Shown here: positions 1 through 9,960 of the stretch, piece by piece
Layout: the number at the start of each line of letters is the position of its first letter
How positions within the stretch are numbered: the first letter of the stretch is position 1
DNA from: Triplophysa rosa
Taxonomy: Eukaryota; Chordata; Actinopteri; Cypriniformes; Nemacheilidae
Length of the DNA: 64,000 nucleotides
Assembly (NCBI RefSeq): GCF_024868665.1
Contig: NC_079891.1
Span: forward strand, 24,094,103 to 24,158,102
Direction of reading: 5' to 3'
Position numbers and translations under genes: made by a program
Notes under the pieces: generated by a model
Told to the model about the DNA's origin: nothing
Databases searched by the model: none
Seen by the model: the letters and a program-made list of their open reading frames with translations, nothing else

Positions 1-128
1 ACTCATATGGGAAAAAAGGTTAGATTAAAGTCATCTTCTGATGTGCCCACTATGAGGTCAGATGCCATAATATTACCAATGACAGAGGTTTGGTGGCAAG
101 AAGCTGTGCTGTCATGTGTGTTTTACAG

Positions 129-257
129 GGACTTTCTACAACATCATCATGGTTCCCCCTGAAACAGAAGGTCCAGAAGATACTCTAAACGGAGCAAAGA
201 TATTATGCTCTATCGCCCCTCACGACAAATCTAAACCCTCCTATTATCACAGCTTTG
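129..257 (+). CDS. bco2: BCO2-like carotenoid oxygenase, first exon in window
   Basis: Internal coding exon of a carotenoid cleavage dioxygenase, an Fe(II) enzyme that splits carotenoids oxidatively; BCO2-type enzymes act eccentrically (9',10') in mitochondria. The exon sits between an AG at 127-128 and a GT at 258-259, starts with the last two bases of a glycine codon and ends with the first base of another. It reads [14 protein letters not shown] and ends KPSYYHSFG. The His of YYHSFG (codon 248-250) is at the place of the second iron-ligand histidine of the family. About 200 N-terminal residues must be encoded upstream of the window. Together the seven exons give about 335 codons and match BCO2 better than BCO1 or RPE65, notably in RRFVLPL, FYGCGFR.LVGDSLIK, PSEPVF and GFHGTF. 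Which teleost paralogue (a, b or l) this is cannot be settled from the sequence alone. Confidence 0.9.
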
Positions 258-416
258 GTAAATGAAGCACATTTATCATCATCATCATATCTTAATCTTT
301 AGGTGATCAAAAGAAACATCTAAAGGTCTACAGTCATATTCTTCTGTGAATGGAGAGAAGTAATCTTATAAATGTGCAGAACTAAAGTTTTAATGTTGTT
401 CTCCTGGACATTTCAG

Positions 417-577
417 GCATGTCAGAAAACTATGTAGTGTTCATCGAGCAGCCCATTAAGATGGATCTGTTTAAGATAATGACCAGCAAGTTGAAGGGAA
501 AAGCATTAAGTGATGGTATTTACTGGGACCCCAACCAAGAAACCATCTTCCACCTCATTGACAAACAAACTGGAAAG
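417..577 (+). CDS. bco2: BCO2-like carotenoid oxygenase, exon 2 in window
   Basis: This exon follows an AG at 415-416 and ends before GT at 578-579. The split glycine codon from the preceding exon is completed here, then it reads MSENYVVFIEQPIKMDLFK and ends IFHLIDKQTGK. This is the conserved strand after the second His ligand (family pattern: SFGMTENYVVFIEQP). There are no stops or frameshifts. It ends in phase 0. Confidence 0.92.
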
Positions 578-732
578 GTAAGATGATAATCATGTATTTA
601 GTCTCACTGAGAGCAATCTTCTCTCTTATCCAGTATTTACTTAGTGATTATTAAAGTGATACAGAACAAAAACATGACATTAGATTTGGTTTAGTATACT
701 GTAGTTGTGTAGTCATAAACTTGAATAATGAC

Positions 733-1122
733 TTAAAGGTCAAGTTTGTGAAATTTAGCATCATCTAGCGGCGAGGTTGCAAATTGCAACCAACAGCTCA
801 GTCCACCCCACCCTTTTGAAGCACTACGGTGACTGACACAGAACTAAGATGTCATCACATTTTCACTTCTTTGCTGAAGGAGAGAATGTATTTATAAAAC
901 ACGCTATGTAGAGCAGTTTCTCCGTTTAGGGCTACTGTAGAAACAACATGGCAAATTCCATGCAAGGGGACCGGCGGTGTATGTAGATAGAAATAGCTCA
1001 TTCAAATATAATAAAACATAACGCTTCATTATGTAAGGTCTTTATACACCCCTGAACACATAGTTATGTATATTATATTGCATTTCTGTAAATAGATCCT
1101 AAATTGCACATTGCAACTTTAA
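733..1122 (-). mobile_element. Cyprinid MITE in bco2 intron
   Basis: A non-coding repeat starting TTAAAGGTCAAGTTTGTG and ending TTGCAACTTTAA. The same family reappears in the opposite orientation at about 32248-32480: the segment around GTGTATAAAGACCTTA and the segment around AGCCCTAAACGGA are shared. It has no coding capacity. The presence of a second copy in this window is what supports the call. Confidence 0.7.
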
Positions 1123-1133
1123 TATCTTTTTAG

Positions 1134-1301
1134 GAGAGCCCAGTGAAGTATCACGCCAAAGCCATGTCCACCTTTCATCAGATCAACGCCTTAGAGCAGG
1201 ATGGATTTCTTATGTTAGACATGTGCTGTTCTGATGATGGTAATGCCATAAACAACTACTTCATCCAAAACATGCGTCAATCCGGAGAGGCACTGGATAA
1301 A
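1134..1301 (+). CDS. bco2: BCO2-like carotenoid oxygenase, exon 3 in window
   Basis: A 56-codon exon, phase 0 at both ends (AG at 1132-1133, GT at 1302-1303). It contains STFHQINALEQDGFLMLDMC; the His in FHQIN (codon 1176-1178) is the third iron ligand and the Glu in NALE is the conserved second-shell acid. It ends NYFIQNMRQSGEALDK, matching the QNLRKAGEGLD stretch of BCO2 proteins. The preceding intron holds a cyprinid MITE (733-1122) that stops about 10 bp before the splice acceptor. Confidence 0.92.
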
Positions 1302-1547
1302 GTAATAGTCTTTCTTTAACTCTTCTTCTATGTCAATATTTTCTTAATTTTGACCATGCACTGTTGTTAAAAGTCCCTTTCTATTTCCCTGACTGAAATT
1401 AATAACACATTAAAGTAAAGTATGGAATACAGAGCTAATGAATAGCAAAGAGCTGTTCTTGAACAACAGTGAACAATAAATCACATTCGAATCCCATGAA
1501 TGACATTCTCTTTCTTTACTCCACTCTCTTTATCTACTGTATCTCAG

Positions 1548-1685
1548 ATGTATGACAGCATAGGCCGGCCATATCCTCGTCGTTTTGTGCTACCTCTTAA
1601 TATCACCAAGGACATGCCGCTGGAACAGAACCTCAACACAAGATGTGACAGCAAGGCTACTGCTGTCTGCCGTATGAAAAATCAG
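1548..1685 (+). CDS. bco2: BCO2-like carotenoid oxygenase, exon 4 in window
   Basis: A 46-codon phase-0 exon (AG at 1546-1547, GT at 1686-1687). It reads MYDSIGRPYPRRFVLPLNI and ends AVCRMKNQ. RRFVLPL is a BCO2 landmark. The Met at its start is internal and not a translation start. The following intron, 1686-5898, is 4.2 kb long and consists mostly of a MITE and a decayed Tx1 LINE. Confidence 0.92.
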
Positions 1686-1737
1686 GTCTGTTCTTTGGTG
1701 CTGGTTACATTCAGTCTATGCACCTCATGCACATGGT

Positions 1738-2066
1738 ATTAAAGTGATAGTTCACCCAAAAATGATAAAATTTCTGTCATCATTTACTCACCCTCTTTTC
1801 ATTTTAAACCTGTATGACTTTATTTCTCCCGCAGACCACAAAAGAACATATTTTGAAGAACGTTGGTAACCAAACAGCATTGGCCCCCATTCATTTCTAT
1901 TGTATGGACACAAAACCAATGAAAGTGAAAGGGGGGCAGTTAACAACATCCTTCAAAACATATTCTTTGTGTTTTCCGGAAGAAAGAAAGTCATACAGGT
2001 TTAAAATGAAAAGAGGGTGAGTAAATGATGACAGAAATTTTGTTTTTGGGTGAACTATCACTTTAA
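1738..2066. mobile_element. Palindromic MITE with GTTCACCC ends
   Basis: Terminal inverted repeats TTAAAGTGATAGTTCACCC / GGGTGAACTATCACTTTAA bound about 329 bp. The inverted similarity continues inward for about 80 bp (TCATTTACTCACCCTC against GAGGGTGAGTAAATGA). This is a very common cyprinid non-autonomous DNA transposon. The short open frames on both strands inside it are chance frames. Confidence 0.85.
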
Positions 2067-2103
2067 TATTTTTATTTAAGATGGTTGTTTTAAATCTTTG
2101 ATT

Positions 2104-2460
2104 GAAATCCAACTTCAGATTTAAAGGGTGGTTACACTAGACTTTTGCGTTCCATTTGCTTTTATTGTTGAAACACATATGAATGGGGACCGGAAATACG
2201 GCGTTATGCTGAAATAACATGAACTGCAAGTTCAAGATGACCTGCAAATTTGTATGATCAGAACATCAAAACCTTACGGCTGCATGTTTGCTGTGTTGTA
2301 AGAAAACAGACTACTAGGTATATTTCAGCTATTTCAGTATTTGCCGTGTTGCCATTGGCACACAAATACATACAAAGATTTGGTGTATTATGGAAAAATA
2401 ATAAACATGTTTGATTGCATGTTGAAAACCGTAACAATAGATAGTATATAAAACAATGTT
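2104..2460. other. Unassigned intronic sequence
   Basis: AT-rich sequence between the MITE and the LINE. Nothing recognisable is visible apart from a repeat-like start AAAGGGTGGTTACACTAGA. It may be the flank of an old hAT end, but no partner terminus is visible. Confidence 0.4.
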
Positions 2461-3054
2461 ATGGGATGTTATGGGACGACATCACCTCATTCTCTCAGGT
2501 GGAAGGAGTCTGGACTTTCTAACACGCCGTCGTGGCGTGCTAGCATTAATGAGTGTAGTTTGGCTGTGGGAGAAGCAGTTGGCTTTGATAAAGTGTTGTC
2601 AGCATCGCGTATGAATAGCGCGGTTGTTATTTTTTTGAAAACCATTGATTTAGCTAACACTTTGGTTGAAAGTGGTGTAGTGATTGATGGTATTTTCACA
2701 TCAGTTCTTCCCCTTTTCTACCGCATCCCAAAAGTTATCCTGTCTAATGTTCAGCCTTTCATTAAGAATGATGTACTCGCTCAAGCGCTGTCGCAGTATG
2801 GCAAATTGGTGTCCCCGATAAAGATGATTCAGATTGGATGTAAGTCTCCCTTGTTGAAGCATGTAGTTTCTTTCAGACGTTTTGCTTTTATGGTTCTTAA
2901 TGATAATAAGGAAGAGCTAGACCTTACTCTGAACTTTCATCATGAAAATCACAACTATGCAATTTTCGCTACAACTAATAACATGAAATGCTTTAATTGT
3001 GGTGAAGTGGGTCATTTAGGGAGGGCCTGCCCAAAGAAAGGGGGCCTGCCCTAA
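2461..3054 (+). pseudogene. Tx1-type LINE ORF1 (RNA-binding, zinc knuckle)
   Basis: A 197-codon frame, the gag-like ORF1 of the LINE. Residues about 40-175 hold the conserved ORF1 core (FDKVLSASRMNSAVVIFLK, then RIPKVILSNVQPF). Residues 177-190 form a CX2CX4HX4C knuckle (C177, C180, H185, C190). In live elements this protein coats the LINE RNA. The frame ends soon after the knuckle, and the acidic C-terminal tail continues in another frame from about 3106, so the product is truncated. Family assignment rests on the motif order, since no alignment could be run. Confidence 0.75.
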
Positions 3055-3105
3055 CTCAAAAGAGGTTGAAGAGAATGTGGTACCAGGGCCTAGTAAAAAA
3101 GCTGG

Positions 3106-5100
3106 TTGGTAGATCAGCCCAAGGAAGCTATGGCAGTCGAGCAGACAACTGAGGATGAAGGGATGGTTGTTGAAGATGCTGGGGAAGTTGCTGAATCAGA
3201 TGGGTTTCAGTCAGATGCTTTGAATGATACACAAAGTAGCATTGTTTCAGATAAGAGTCAAATTGTGGGGATGATGGAAGAACATAGTTCATTGGAAGAA
3301 CAAGATGAGTATGTGTTTAAAGCACCTTTAAAGAGGAGATTGAAACAGAGTCACTGTATTAAACTGAAAAGAGAAGACAACATTGAACTGAGCCAAACTG
3401 ACATTGAGAGTGAATCTGATGCAATTGAAAGAATGATCTGTTTAGATGATTTATGTAAGGCTGTGAATGATTGTAGCACTGAAGATTTTTTAGTATTAGG
3501 AGGAGATTTCAATTGTACTGAGTTTTCAACGGATAGGAATCATGAAGAACCTCATATGCACTCCAGGAGAAGGCTTGCCCAGTTAGTAGAATCGAATGAC
3601 CTTGTTGACACTTGGAAAATTTTCCATATGACTCAGACAATACACATATGTGCATTCATTTAATAATTCACTATCTTTGGCAAGACTGGACAGGTTTTAT
3701 AGATTTAATCATCAACTTAATTATTTTAGAAATTGCTCTATTGTTCCAGTTAGTTTTTCAGATCACAGTTTGGTTTTTTAGCTTTGAGCTCAGTAAAACC
3801 AAGGAGTGCCTTTTGGCATTTTAATAATAATTTGTTGAATGATAAGAATTTTAAAGAAAGTTTTGTTTTTTTGGAAACAATTTAGAACTACAAAGTCCGG
3901 TTTTCAATCGTTACAGCATTGGTGGGATTTCGGTAAAGCACAAATTAAACAATTATGTCAAACTTATACTTTCAACATCACTAAGGACTTAACCCTCTCT
4001 ATGGTTTCATTGGAAGAGGATATTAAGGAACTCCAAGAGTCTGCTGAGATTTCGCAAAATCAAGTTTTGTTGGGAATCTTGAATAATAAAAAACGGGAAT
4101 TAGCTGGACTGTTAGATTTAAAGGCACAAGCGACTCTGATCAGGTCTCGTTTTCAAAACATAAGAGTGGATTTTTTTCAGTCTGGAGAGAAAGAACGGAC
4201 AGAAGTATATTCATGCTTTGTGTTCTAAAGATGGAATACTTTTGTGCGATCCTGTAAAGATTCACAAGAGAGCAGTAGAATTTTATGAAGAGCTGTATAG
4301 GAGTGAATTTACGCACAAGCCAAACACAAATTATATTTTCCTTGATGGACTTCCTCGGGTCTCTGAAGAGGCCAATAAAGAACTTTGCAGTGTGGTGACC
4401 TTACACGAGCTTAAAAAGGCTCTTCAAGGAATGGAAAGTGGCAAAGCCCCAGGCATATATGGTCTGCCTATAGACTTTATAAGTCTTTTTGGCCTGAAAT
4501 AGGTGAAGACCTACTTGCAGTGATCAACGAAAATATAAAGGAGGGGAAACTACCCTTGAGCTGCCGTAGAGCGGTCCTCACTTTACTACCAAAGAAAGGA
4601 GACATGAATGAGATAAAGAATTGGAGACCTGTGTCACTTCTATGCAGTGATTATAAAATGCTCTCGAAATTTTTAGCCAATAGACCGAGTGAAATTTTGA
4701 GGGAAGTTATCCACCCTGATCAGACTTACTGTGTGCCAGGTAGGCAAATGTTCGATAATATTTCATTTATTAGAGATATTATGGATATTGGTAATCTTTT
4801 TTACATTGATTTTGGTTTAATTTCTATTGACCAAGAGAAAGCCTTTGATCGAGTGGCGCACACCTACCTGTGGAATGTTCTAGAGGCTTTTGGCTTTAGT
4901 AAGAATTTTATTGATAAAATAAGAGTTTTGTATTGTGATGTTGAAAGTATCTTAAAGGTTAATGGTGACTTTTGTGCTCCTTTTAAAGTTTTTAGAGGTA
5001 TTAGACAAGGATGTGCCCTTTCGGCTATGTTGTACAGTTTGGCTATTGAACCTCTTTTAATCAAATTTAAAAGTTGCTTTCCTGCTCTGACGGACATTCT
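3106..5100 (+). pseudogene. Tx1-type LINE ORF1 tail plus ORF2 endonuclease/RT remnant
   Basis: The frame 3106-3663 joins an acidic ORF1 tail to the C-terminal part of an APE-type endonuclease (GGDFN near 3499-3513), so a deletion removed the end of ORF1 and the start of ORF2. The RT region follows in at least three frames: 3839-4228 (pre-RT helices), 4218-4502 (GKAPG) and 4520 to about 5100 (finger/palm with NWRPVSLLC, DQEKAFDRV, GIRQGCALSAMLYSLAIEP). Just after box B the similarity ends and the catalytic FADD/YADD is absent. The element is clearly dead. Confidence 0.8.
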
Positions 5101-5898
5101 TCTTAGATCTCATGTCATTACTCTTGGAACTCTAATTCAAATAGCAGAACTGGACTTTTCCAACAATGATGCTTCGGCTGATACATTGAAGATTAAATCA
5201 ACTCGTCTAACAGCTCAGTTGTTGAGGAAGTGGAAATTGGATATTTCTCAAGATGTACTCATTTTGCTAAATGACTTTAACAAAGGACTGAATCAACCAA
5301 AAAGTGATGATCATTTTCCCAACTTAATTTTGTCACCTGATTTTGAAATGTGTAATGGTTCTTTTCTGAATTGTAATAACTTGGTTCTAACTTGGTGGGA
5401 GAAAACAAGGCAACAGGAAAAGCTGTATATAAATGGTGTGTTAAATTGTTTAATAAGAACATTCTTAATGGAAAAATAGATACACCTTGGCGTAATGAAT
5501 TTCATTTAGGTGAAAATATAAGACCAGAATGGAGGGCACTTTATGTCACCATTACCTAAAAAAACAGGATTTGCAATGGAGAATTTTGCATTTTTGCAAT
5601 TGTAAAAATGTTTACTGGGACAAGCAAAAAGAGCAATTTACCTGAATAGAAAAAAAGTTGAAAATAATTCTGTTGTTGATTTAACGTTGTTGTTTAAAAT
5701 TCTAGTAAAGTCTAGAATTTTAATTGATTTTAGATATTATAAAGCAAGGAATGATCTTTTGGCTTTTTGTTTTATATGGCGTGTAAAAAATGCTCTATGT
5801 GAATTTTTTGAAGATGAGTTTTCAGTGTCCATTTATAATTGAATTGTTAATAAAATTGGATTTGTAAAATTTCAAAAATCTCTCGCTCCCTCTCTCAG

Positions 5899-6081
5899 GT
5901 GTACTGCATATTTGAGGATCTCCACGGTGATGACCTGAATGATTACGGTGGTGTGGAGTTTCCACATATTAACTATGCCAGATACAACACCAAACCTTAC
6001 AGATACTTCTACGGTTGTGGTTTTCGAAACCTAGTGGGTGATTCTCTAATTAAAATGGATTTGGAAAGCAAAAAGTTTAAG
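5899..6081 (+). CDS. bco2: BCO2-like carotenoid oxygenase, exon 5 in window
   Basis: A 61-codon phase-0 exon after a pyrimidine tract ending CTCTCAG and before GTGAGT. It reads VYCIFEDLHGDDLNDYGG, then VEFPHINYARYN, then YFYGCGFRNLVGDSLIK. The Glu of VEFP is a conserved acid that supports an iron ligand, and FYGCGFR.LVGDSLIK is a signature of BCO2. The frame is intact although the upstream intron carries a full LINE remnant ending within about 30 bp of the acceptor. Confidence 0.93.
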
Positions 6082-6141
6082 GTGAGTTTAAAGTTATATT
6101 GCTGCTGATCATGGCCATTTATTTAGTGGACATTCCATTTA

Positions 6142-7083
6142 TTGGTAACACTTTACAATAAGGTTGTCACGCTCAGAAGAACTGGACTCAAGAGCAGATT
6201 CAATTTAGAAACAGTTTTAATAGATAAGCAAAACAAGACACGAAAACAATAACGACTGAGCAGAGCTCAGAAAAACCCAATTATGAGGCAGAGGCGAGGT
6301 CAAGCAGGCGTGAGGTCAGTCGAGGTGCATACTGTGTCCAAAGGGGAAATCCAGAGAGTAGTCAGACGGGCAAGGGTCGATCGAGGCGCGAACAGAATCC
6401 AGAGGGAAAAGGCAAGCTCGTAATCCCAACCGGTGAATGCTGAAAGGAGGGTCCAGTCCCGAGCAGCAGATCAGTCCCGGGAACAAACTCCAAACAGAAG
6501 ACACGCAAGGTAACTAAGACTAGAAGAAAACAAGATTAGTATAACTCTGAAGACTGGAAGGTGGCAAGAGCGGTGTAAACCATACAACGCAACAGCAACG
6601 AAGGAAAGAAAAAGAGAGGAATATAAAGGGGAAAGATGACGAGTAAAAATAAGAAACAGGTGTGCGCTGCTGAGCCGCTCGGCTGATTGCCAAGCCGCGT
6701 CAGCTGCGCAACATAGAGTAGTGATGAGGAAAAAGTGAGACAGTGAAAAGGAGGATCAAACCCGGGACCTGACAAAGATGCTATTTGTTAACAATTAGTT
6801 AGCATTAGCTAACATGAACTAACAACGAACAATACTTCTACAGCATTTATTAATATTAATTCATAATAATTTCAGCATTTACTAATACATTATTAAAATC
6901 ATACCTTGTCACTGTTAATATTAGTTAATGCACCATGAACCAACATGAATAACTGTATTGCCATGAACTAACATTGACAAGGATTAATAAATGCTGAAAA
7001 ACTAAATTGTTCATTCTTAGCTAATGTTTGTCAATGCATTTACTAATGTTAACTAATAGCACCTTATTGTAAAGTGTTACCAA
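6142..7083. mobile_element. MITE with TTGGTAACACTTTACAATAAGGT ends, carrying a nested element
   Basis: Near-perfect 23-bp terminal inverted repeats, starting TTGGTAACACTTTACAATAA on the left and ending TTATTGTAAAGTGTTACCAA on the right, define a DNA transposon in the bco2 intron between exons 5 and 6 of the window. It is split near its left end by a 610-bp insertion (6165-6774). The remainder is AT-rich with repeated TTAGTTAATG-type motifs and no coding potential. Flanking TTTA on both sides may be the target duplication. Confidence 0.8.
6165..6774. mobile_element. Nested TG...CA-bounded insertion (solo-LTR-like or TIR element)
   Basis: Begins TGTCACG and ends CCTGACA (5-bp inverted ends TGTCA/TGACA), flanked by AAGGT (6160-6164) and AAGAT (6775-6779), a near-perfect 5-bp duplication. 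It is purine-rich with no open frame of note. A 5-bp duplication with TG/CA ends would fit a solo LTR, but the short inverted ends also occur in DNA elements, so the class is left open. Confidence 0.6.
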
Positions 7084-7161
7084 TTTATTTTTAGTTATTC
7101 AAAATGGCTTTGACGATAAGTAAAATATGAATAAAATATAAGCAATAAAAATTATTAACAG

Positions 7162-7272
7162 GTATGGTGTCAGCCCGATCTCTACCCATCAGAGCCTGTT
7201 TTTATTCCTTCACCAACTGCTGTGGAAGAGGATGATGGGGTTATCTTGTCTGTGGTTATTACACCAACTAAG
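7162..7272 (+). CDS. bco2: BCO2-like carotenoid oxygenase, exon 6 in window
   Basis: A 37-codon phase-0 exon (AG at 7160-7161, GT at 7273-7274). It reads [18 protein letters not shown], then [16 protein letters not shown], the conserved blade just before the C terminus (family pattern PSEPVFVP...[12 protein letters not shown]). Confidence 0.93.
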
Positions 7273-7472
7273 GTATAACAAAGCATTGAATATATAAGCA
7301 TATAGAACTGTGCACAAAATCACATTTAAAAAGAAACACACAAACCCTGTACTTCAGCAAGCATTTTGTAATTAAAATAAAGACAAAAGCTTTTACATTT
7401 TAAGTATCATTTAAAAAACGTAATTATCAGAGCATATTTATCTGAACCCTTTCTTTCTCTTCTTTTTTTCAG

Positions 7473-7589
7473 AACCAGAGTTCATTTCTCTTAGTCCTAG
7501 ATGCCAAAACTTTTGAAGAGTTGGGAAGGGCTGAAGTGCCCGTCAACATTCCCTATGGATTCCACGGAACCTTTGATTCAAGTGTATAA
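7473..7589 (+). CDS. bco2: BCO2-like carotenoid oxygenase, terminal exon
   Basis: Last coding exon, AG at 7471-7472 and TAA at 7587-7589. It reads [20 protein letters not shown], then [18 protein letters not shown] and stop. The His of GFHGTF (codon 7563-7565) is the fourth and last iron ligand, and the protein ends a few residues after it, as family members do. The 3' UTR probably runs to about 7.95 kb, where an AATAAA lies at 7931-7936; a second possible signal lies near 8160. Confidence 0.93.
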   Translation, partial: NQSSFLLVLDAKTFEELGRAEVPVNIPYGFHGTFDSSV

Positions 7590-7929
7590 AGCTCATTTGG
7601 GTAACTTCAACAAAATAACCATGAGCCACACCGAGCTTATCACAACAGTTAACACACTGCTTACCAGTCTGTAATAATAGTACAGTTTTAACAGAAAACA
7701 GAAAAGATCCACACCTCATATCCACAATATTAAACCAACAAAATTAAAAATTGTTCCTTACGTTAATTGTTTTCATTTTTATTTAACAACTTAATTTACA
7801 TTCAAAGACTGTCACTCACACAGAGAAATGAATTACAAATTTGAATTTTATTATTTTTATTATTCCACTTAAAATTAAAGATTATATTGCAATTTTTAAA
7901 ATGTTCGCAATTTAATTTGTTTTATCTTT

Positions 7930-7936
7930 AAATAAA
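7930..7936 (+). promoter_or_regulatory. bco2: Candidate polyadenylation signal of bco2
   Basis: AATAAA at 7931-7936, 342 bp after the stop codon, in an AT-rich 3' flank without other canonical hexamers closer to the stop. The true cleavage site is unknown. Confidence 0.4.
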
Positions 7937-8454
7937 TGTATTGAAACTTTAGCTTTAGCTTGTTCCATAGGTGTGACAAAGGTATAAATTACATTTTCCC
8001 ACTGAAAAACAAGAGAGCAAAACACTAGATTTAAATGAATGTATCACAAATACATTATTTTATATTGTTATATTCTGCCTGTTTACATTTTTATTTTATG
8101 CAACAATTCAACTTTTATTTCATTTATAATATGTTGTACTCACTAATGTAATGATCACAAATAAACACCAAAATTGTGATTTACAATTTTATAAACAGGG
8201 CTTGTATGCCATCTGCTGGATTTAATTCATACAAGCCATTTGTACGAAAGCTTTCACGATGTTTGAAATCAGATGATAAAACAAAAGCCAAGTCAAGTGT
8301 ACAGTGTTTTTGTCATAGTTCAGTCTTAAACTGTTTTGTAATTTTTGACAACAATTCAACCTCAAAGATTCAGATATCAATAGTTCCCGGTAAGACACGT
8401 CATATGGCTCTAATATGCAGGTTTGCTGTAAAGAAACACATCGCTTGGCTTTTA

Positions 8455-8575
8455 TCAGAATCAGAATCAGAATCAGAAGAGCTTTATTGCCAAGTGTGCT
8501 TGCACACACAAGGAATTTTCTTTGGTGTTGGAAGCTTCTAGTACAGACATTCAACACAATGACAATACAATTGTT
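8455..8575 (-). repeat. LINE 3'-tail fragment with (TCAGAA)n
   Basis: Four TCAGAA/TCAGAG-type units are followed by AGAGCTTTATTGCCAAGTG and CACACAAGGAATTTTCTTTGG. In fish genomes this is the typical reverse-orientation 3' end of a LINE family with a short tandem tail. No coding part of the LINE is present. Confidence 0.55.
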
Positions 8576-9254
8576 TTAACAGAAAACAGAAAAGATCCAC
8601 ACCTAAAGGGTGTGGATTAAAGGGTATACATATTGTTTAAATATTGAATTGGTTTTTAATTTGTTACACAATTCACCTTAAGTTGATGACATTGATTTTT
8701 TTGATAAATTATAACGTTCTCACTTACCTCCCATTGTAACGAGTGTGATTTTCAAATCATTAATACTAGGCTATATGTATTTTCTCAGCTCCCAGTCAGA
8801 ATCAGATGACAAGAAATCAGGGAGAGGACGACATGTTTCAGAATTATGATGAAGTCAGAGAAGACACAAAGTTTAGGAGCAGGACACACCAAAGGATAGC
8901 TGTGACCTAAAGCTTAAATTTATTGTTTAAATTTTGTGAAGTTTTCCAAGGATCACAGACAAAGTCGTACTGTTAACCACAAGAAATATGAGAAATGGTT
9001 AAGAGCAGGGATAACATGAGAAGAACAGGGACATCTTTTGAAATAGTAGTGAGCATTTTTACTGTGTATTGTGAGAATTTCATATAGTCCATTCATTTTA
9101 ATCATTTTATTTTACAATATTCCAATATGAAACCTTATTTAAATCAAAAGCATTTTTTGACGTATTTAATAGTTTTTGTATTTGCATTTTACCTGACAAT
9201 TTCTCTGTATCAGTTATTATAAACAAGCTTACATTAATGGATCACATTTTGAAA

Positions 9255-9330
9255 ATAAAATATCTTTATTGTCATGTCACAGCTGCATACAAAGACATTT
9301 TAGTTACACACAAAAAAGTACACACAGTAA
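9255..9330 (-). repeat. Short LINE-tail-like fragment
   Basis: ATCTTTATTGTCATGTCACA followed by a TACAAAGACATTTTAGTTAC segment resembles common fish LINE 3' tails in reverse. It is short and diverged. Confidence 0.35.
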
Positions 9331-9479
9331 GAACTAAGATATGGATGACTGCACAAGCACATATAATGCATATTACGTACAGTACAGAAATGTCATAAGT
9401 AGCCTATATATTTACGTTATTTTTATTTACATTGCAGTTTGTACAAATAAAACCAAATGAATGTATCCAGTGTTACGTT

Positions 9480-9960
9480 TATTCTTTAGCATTAGCTAAC
9501 GCTAGCGCTTTCACCAATAGACCATATGATCTTCAGTAGCTGACGTGCTGTGGCTCAATCACATCTGCACTCTTAAAGTGATGACAACAAACTGTAGTAC
9601 CAGTTAAGGTTTAAATCCTTACGTGTAATAAAGTAAATCCATGCTCAGAAAATTATTAAATCTCTGTGAAGCTTCATAAAACGGGACACAGCCATGCCTG
9701 ACGGAACCACAGTCACGTGTGTATTTAAACGCTGCCAGGTCATGACTGAACTAAAGTTTTGTATTATAGCACCATTACATGTTTAATATATAGTATTTTA
9801 ACAATACGATGTATTTCACTAATCTATATTACACGTTAATTCCCCCAAAAACGAGCGCTGGTAAAGCACATTTGCTATGGGTGAATACAACCCGGAAGCT
9901 TTCCCGCCCCCTGAGATTTTACCGGAAATACGTAGGCAGCACGCCATGCATTGAGTGTAT
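9480..9960. promoter_or_regulatory. Promoter-like unique segment downstream of bco2
   Basis: Motifs cluster here: a CCAAT (about 9513-9517), TGACGT (near 9541), CACGTG (9714-9719), then within 50 bp ACCCGGAAG, TTCCCGCCCC and ACCGGAAATACG (about 9890-9932), which are ETS/E2F/SP1-type sites typical of TATA-less vertebrate promoters. The local GC is above its AT-rich surroundings. No recognisable exon follows on either strand, so the transcript, if any, is unknown. Confidence 0.35.

Larger units (their letters stand above)
2461..5870 (+). mobile_element. Decayed Tx1/L1-like LINE in bco2 intron
   Basis: The remnant carries, in order, an ORF1 with a CCHC zinc knuckle, an acidic linker, an endonuclease fragment (LVLGGDFNCTE), then a reverse-transcriptase N-half with KAPG, NWRPVSLL, box A EKAFDRV and box B GIRQGCALS. 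The catalytic YxDD box is missing, and frames change near 3660, 4215 and 4475. About 400 bp of AT-rich 3' sequence follows to just before the exon at 5899. The ORF1/ORF2 layout and RT wording fit the Tx1 branch of L1-like elements. It lies in sense orientation in the intron and cannot be autonomous. Confidence 0.85.
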
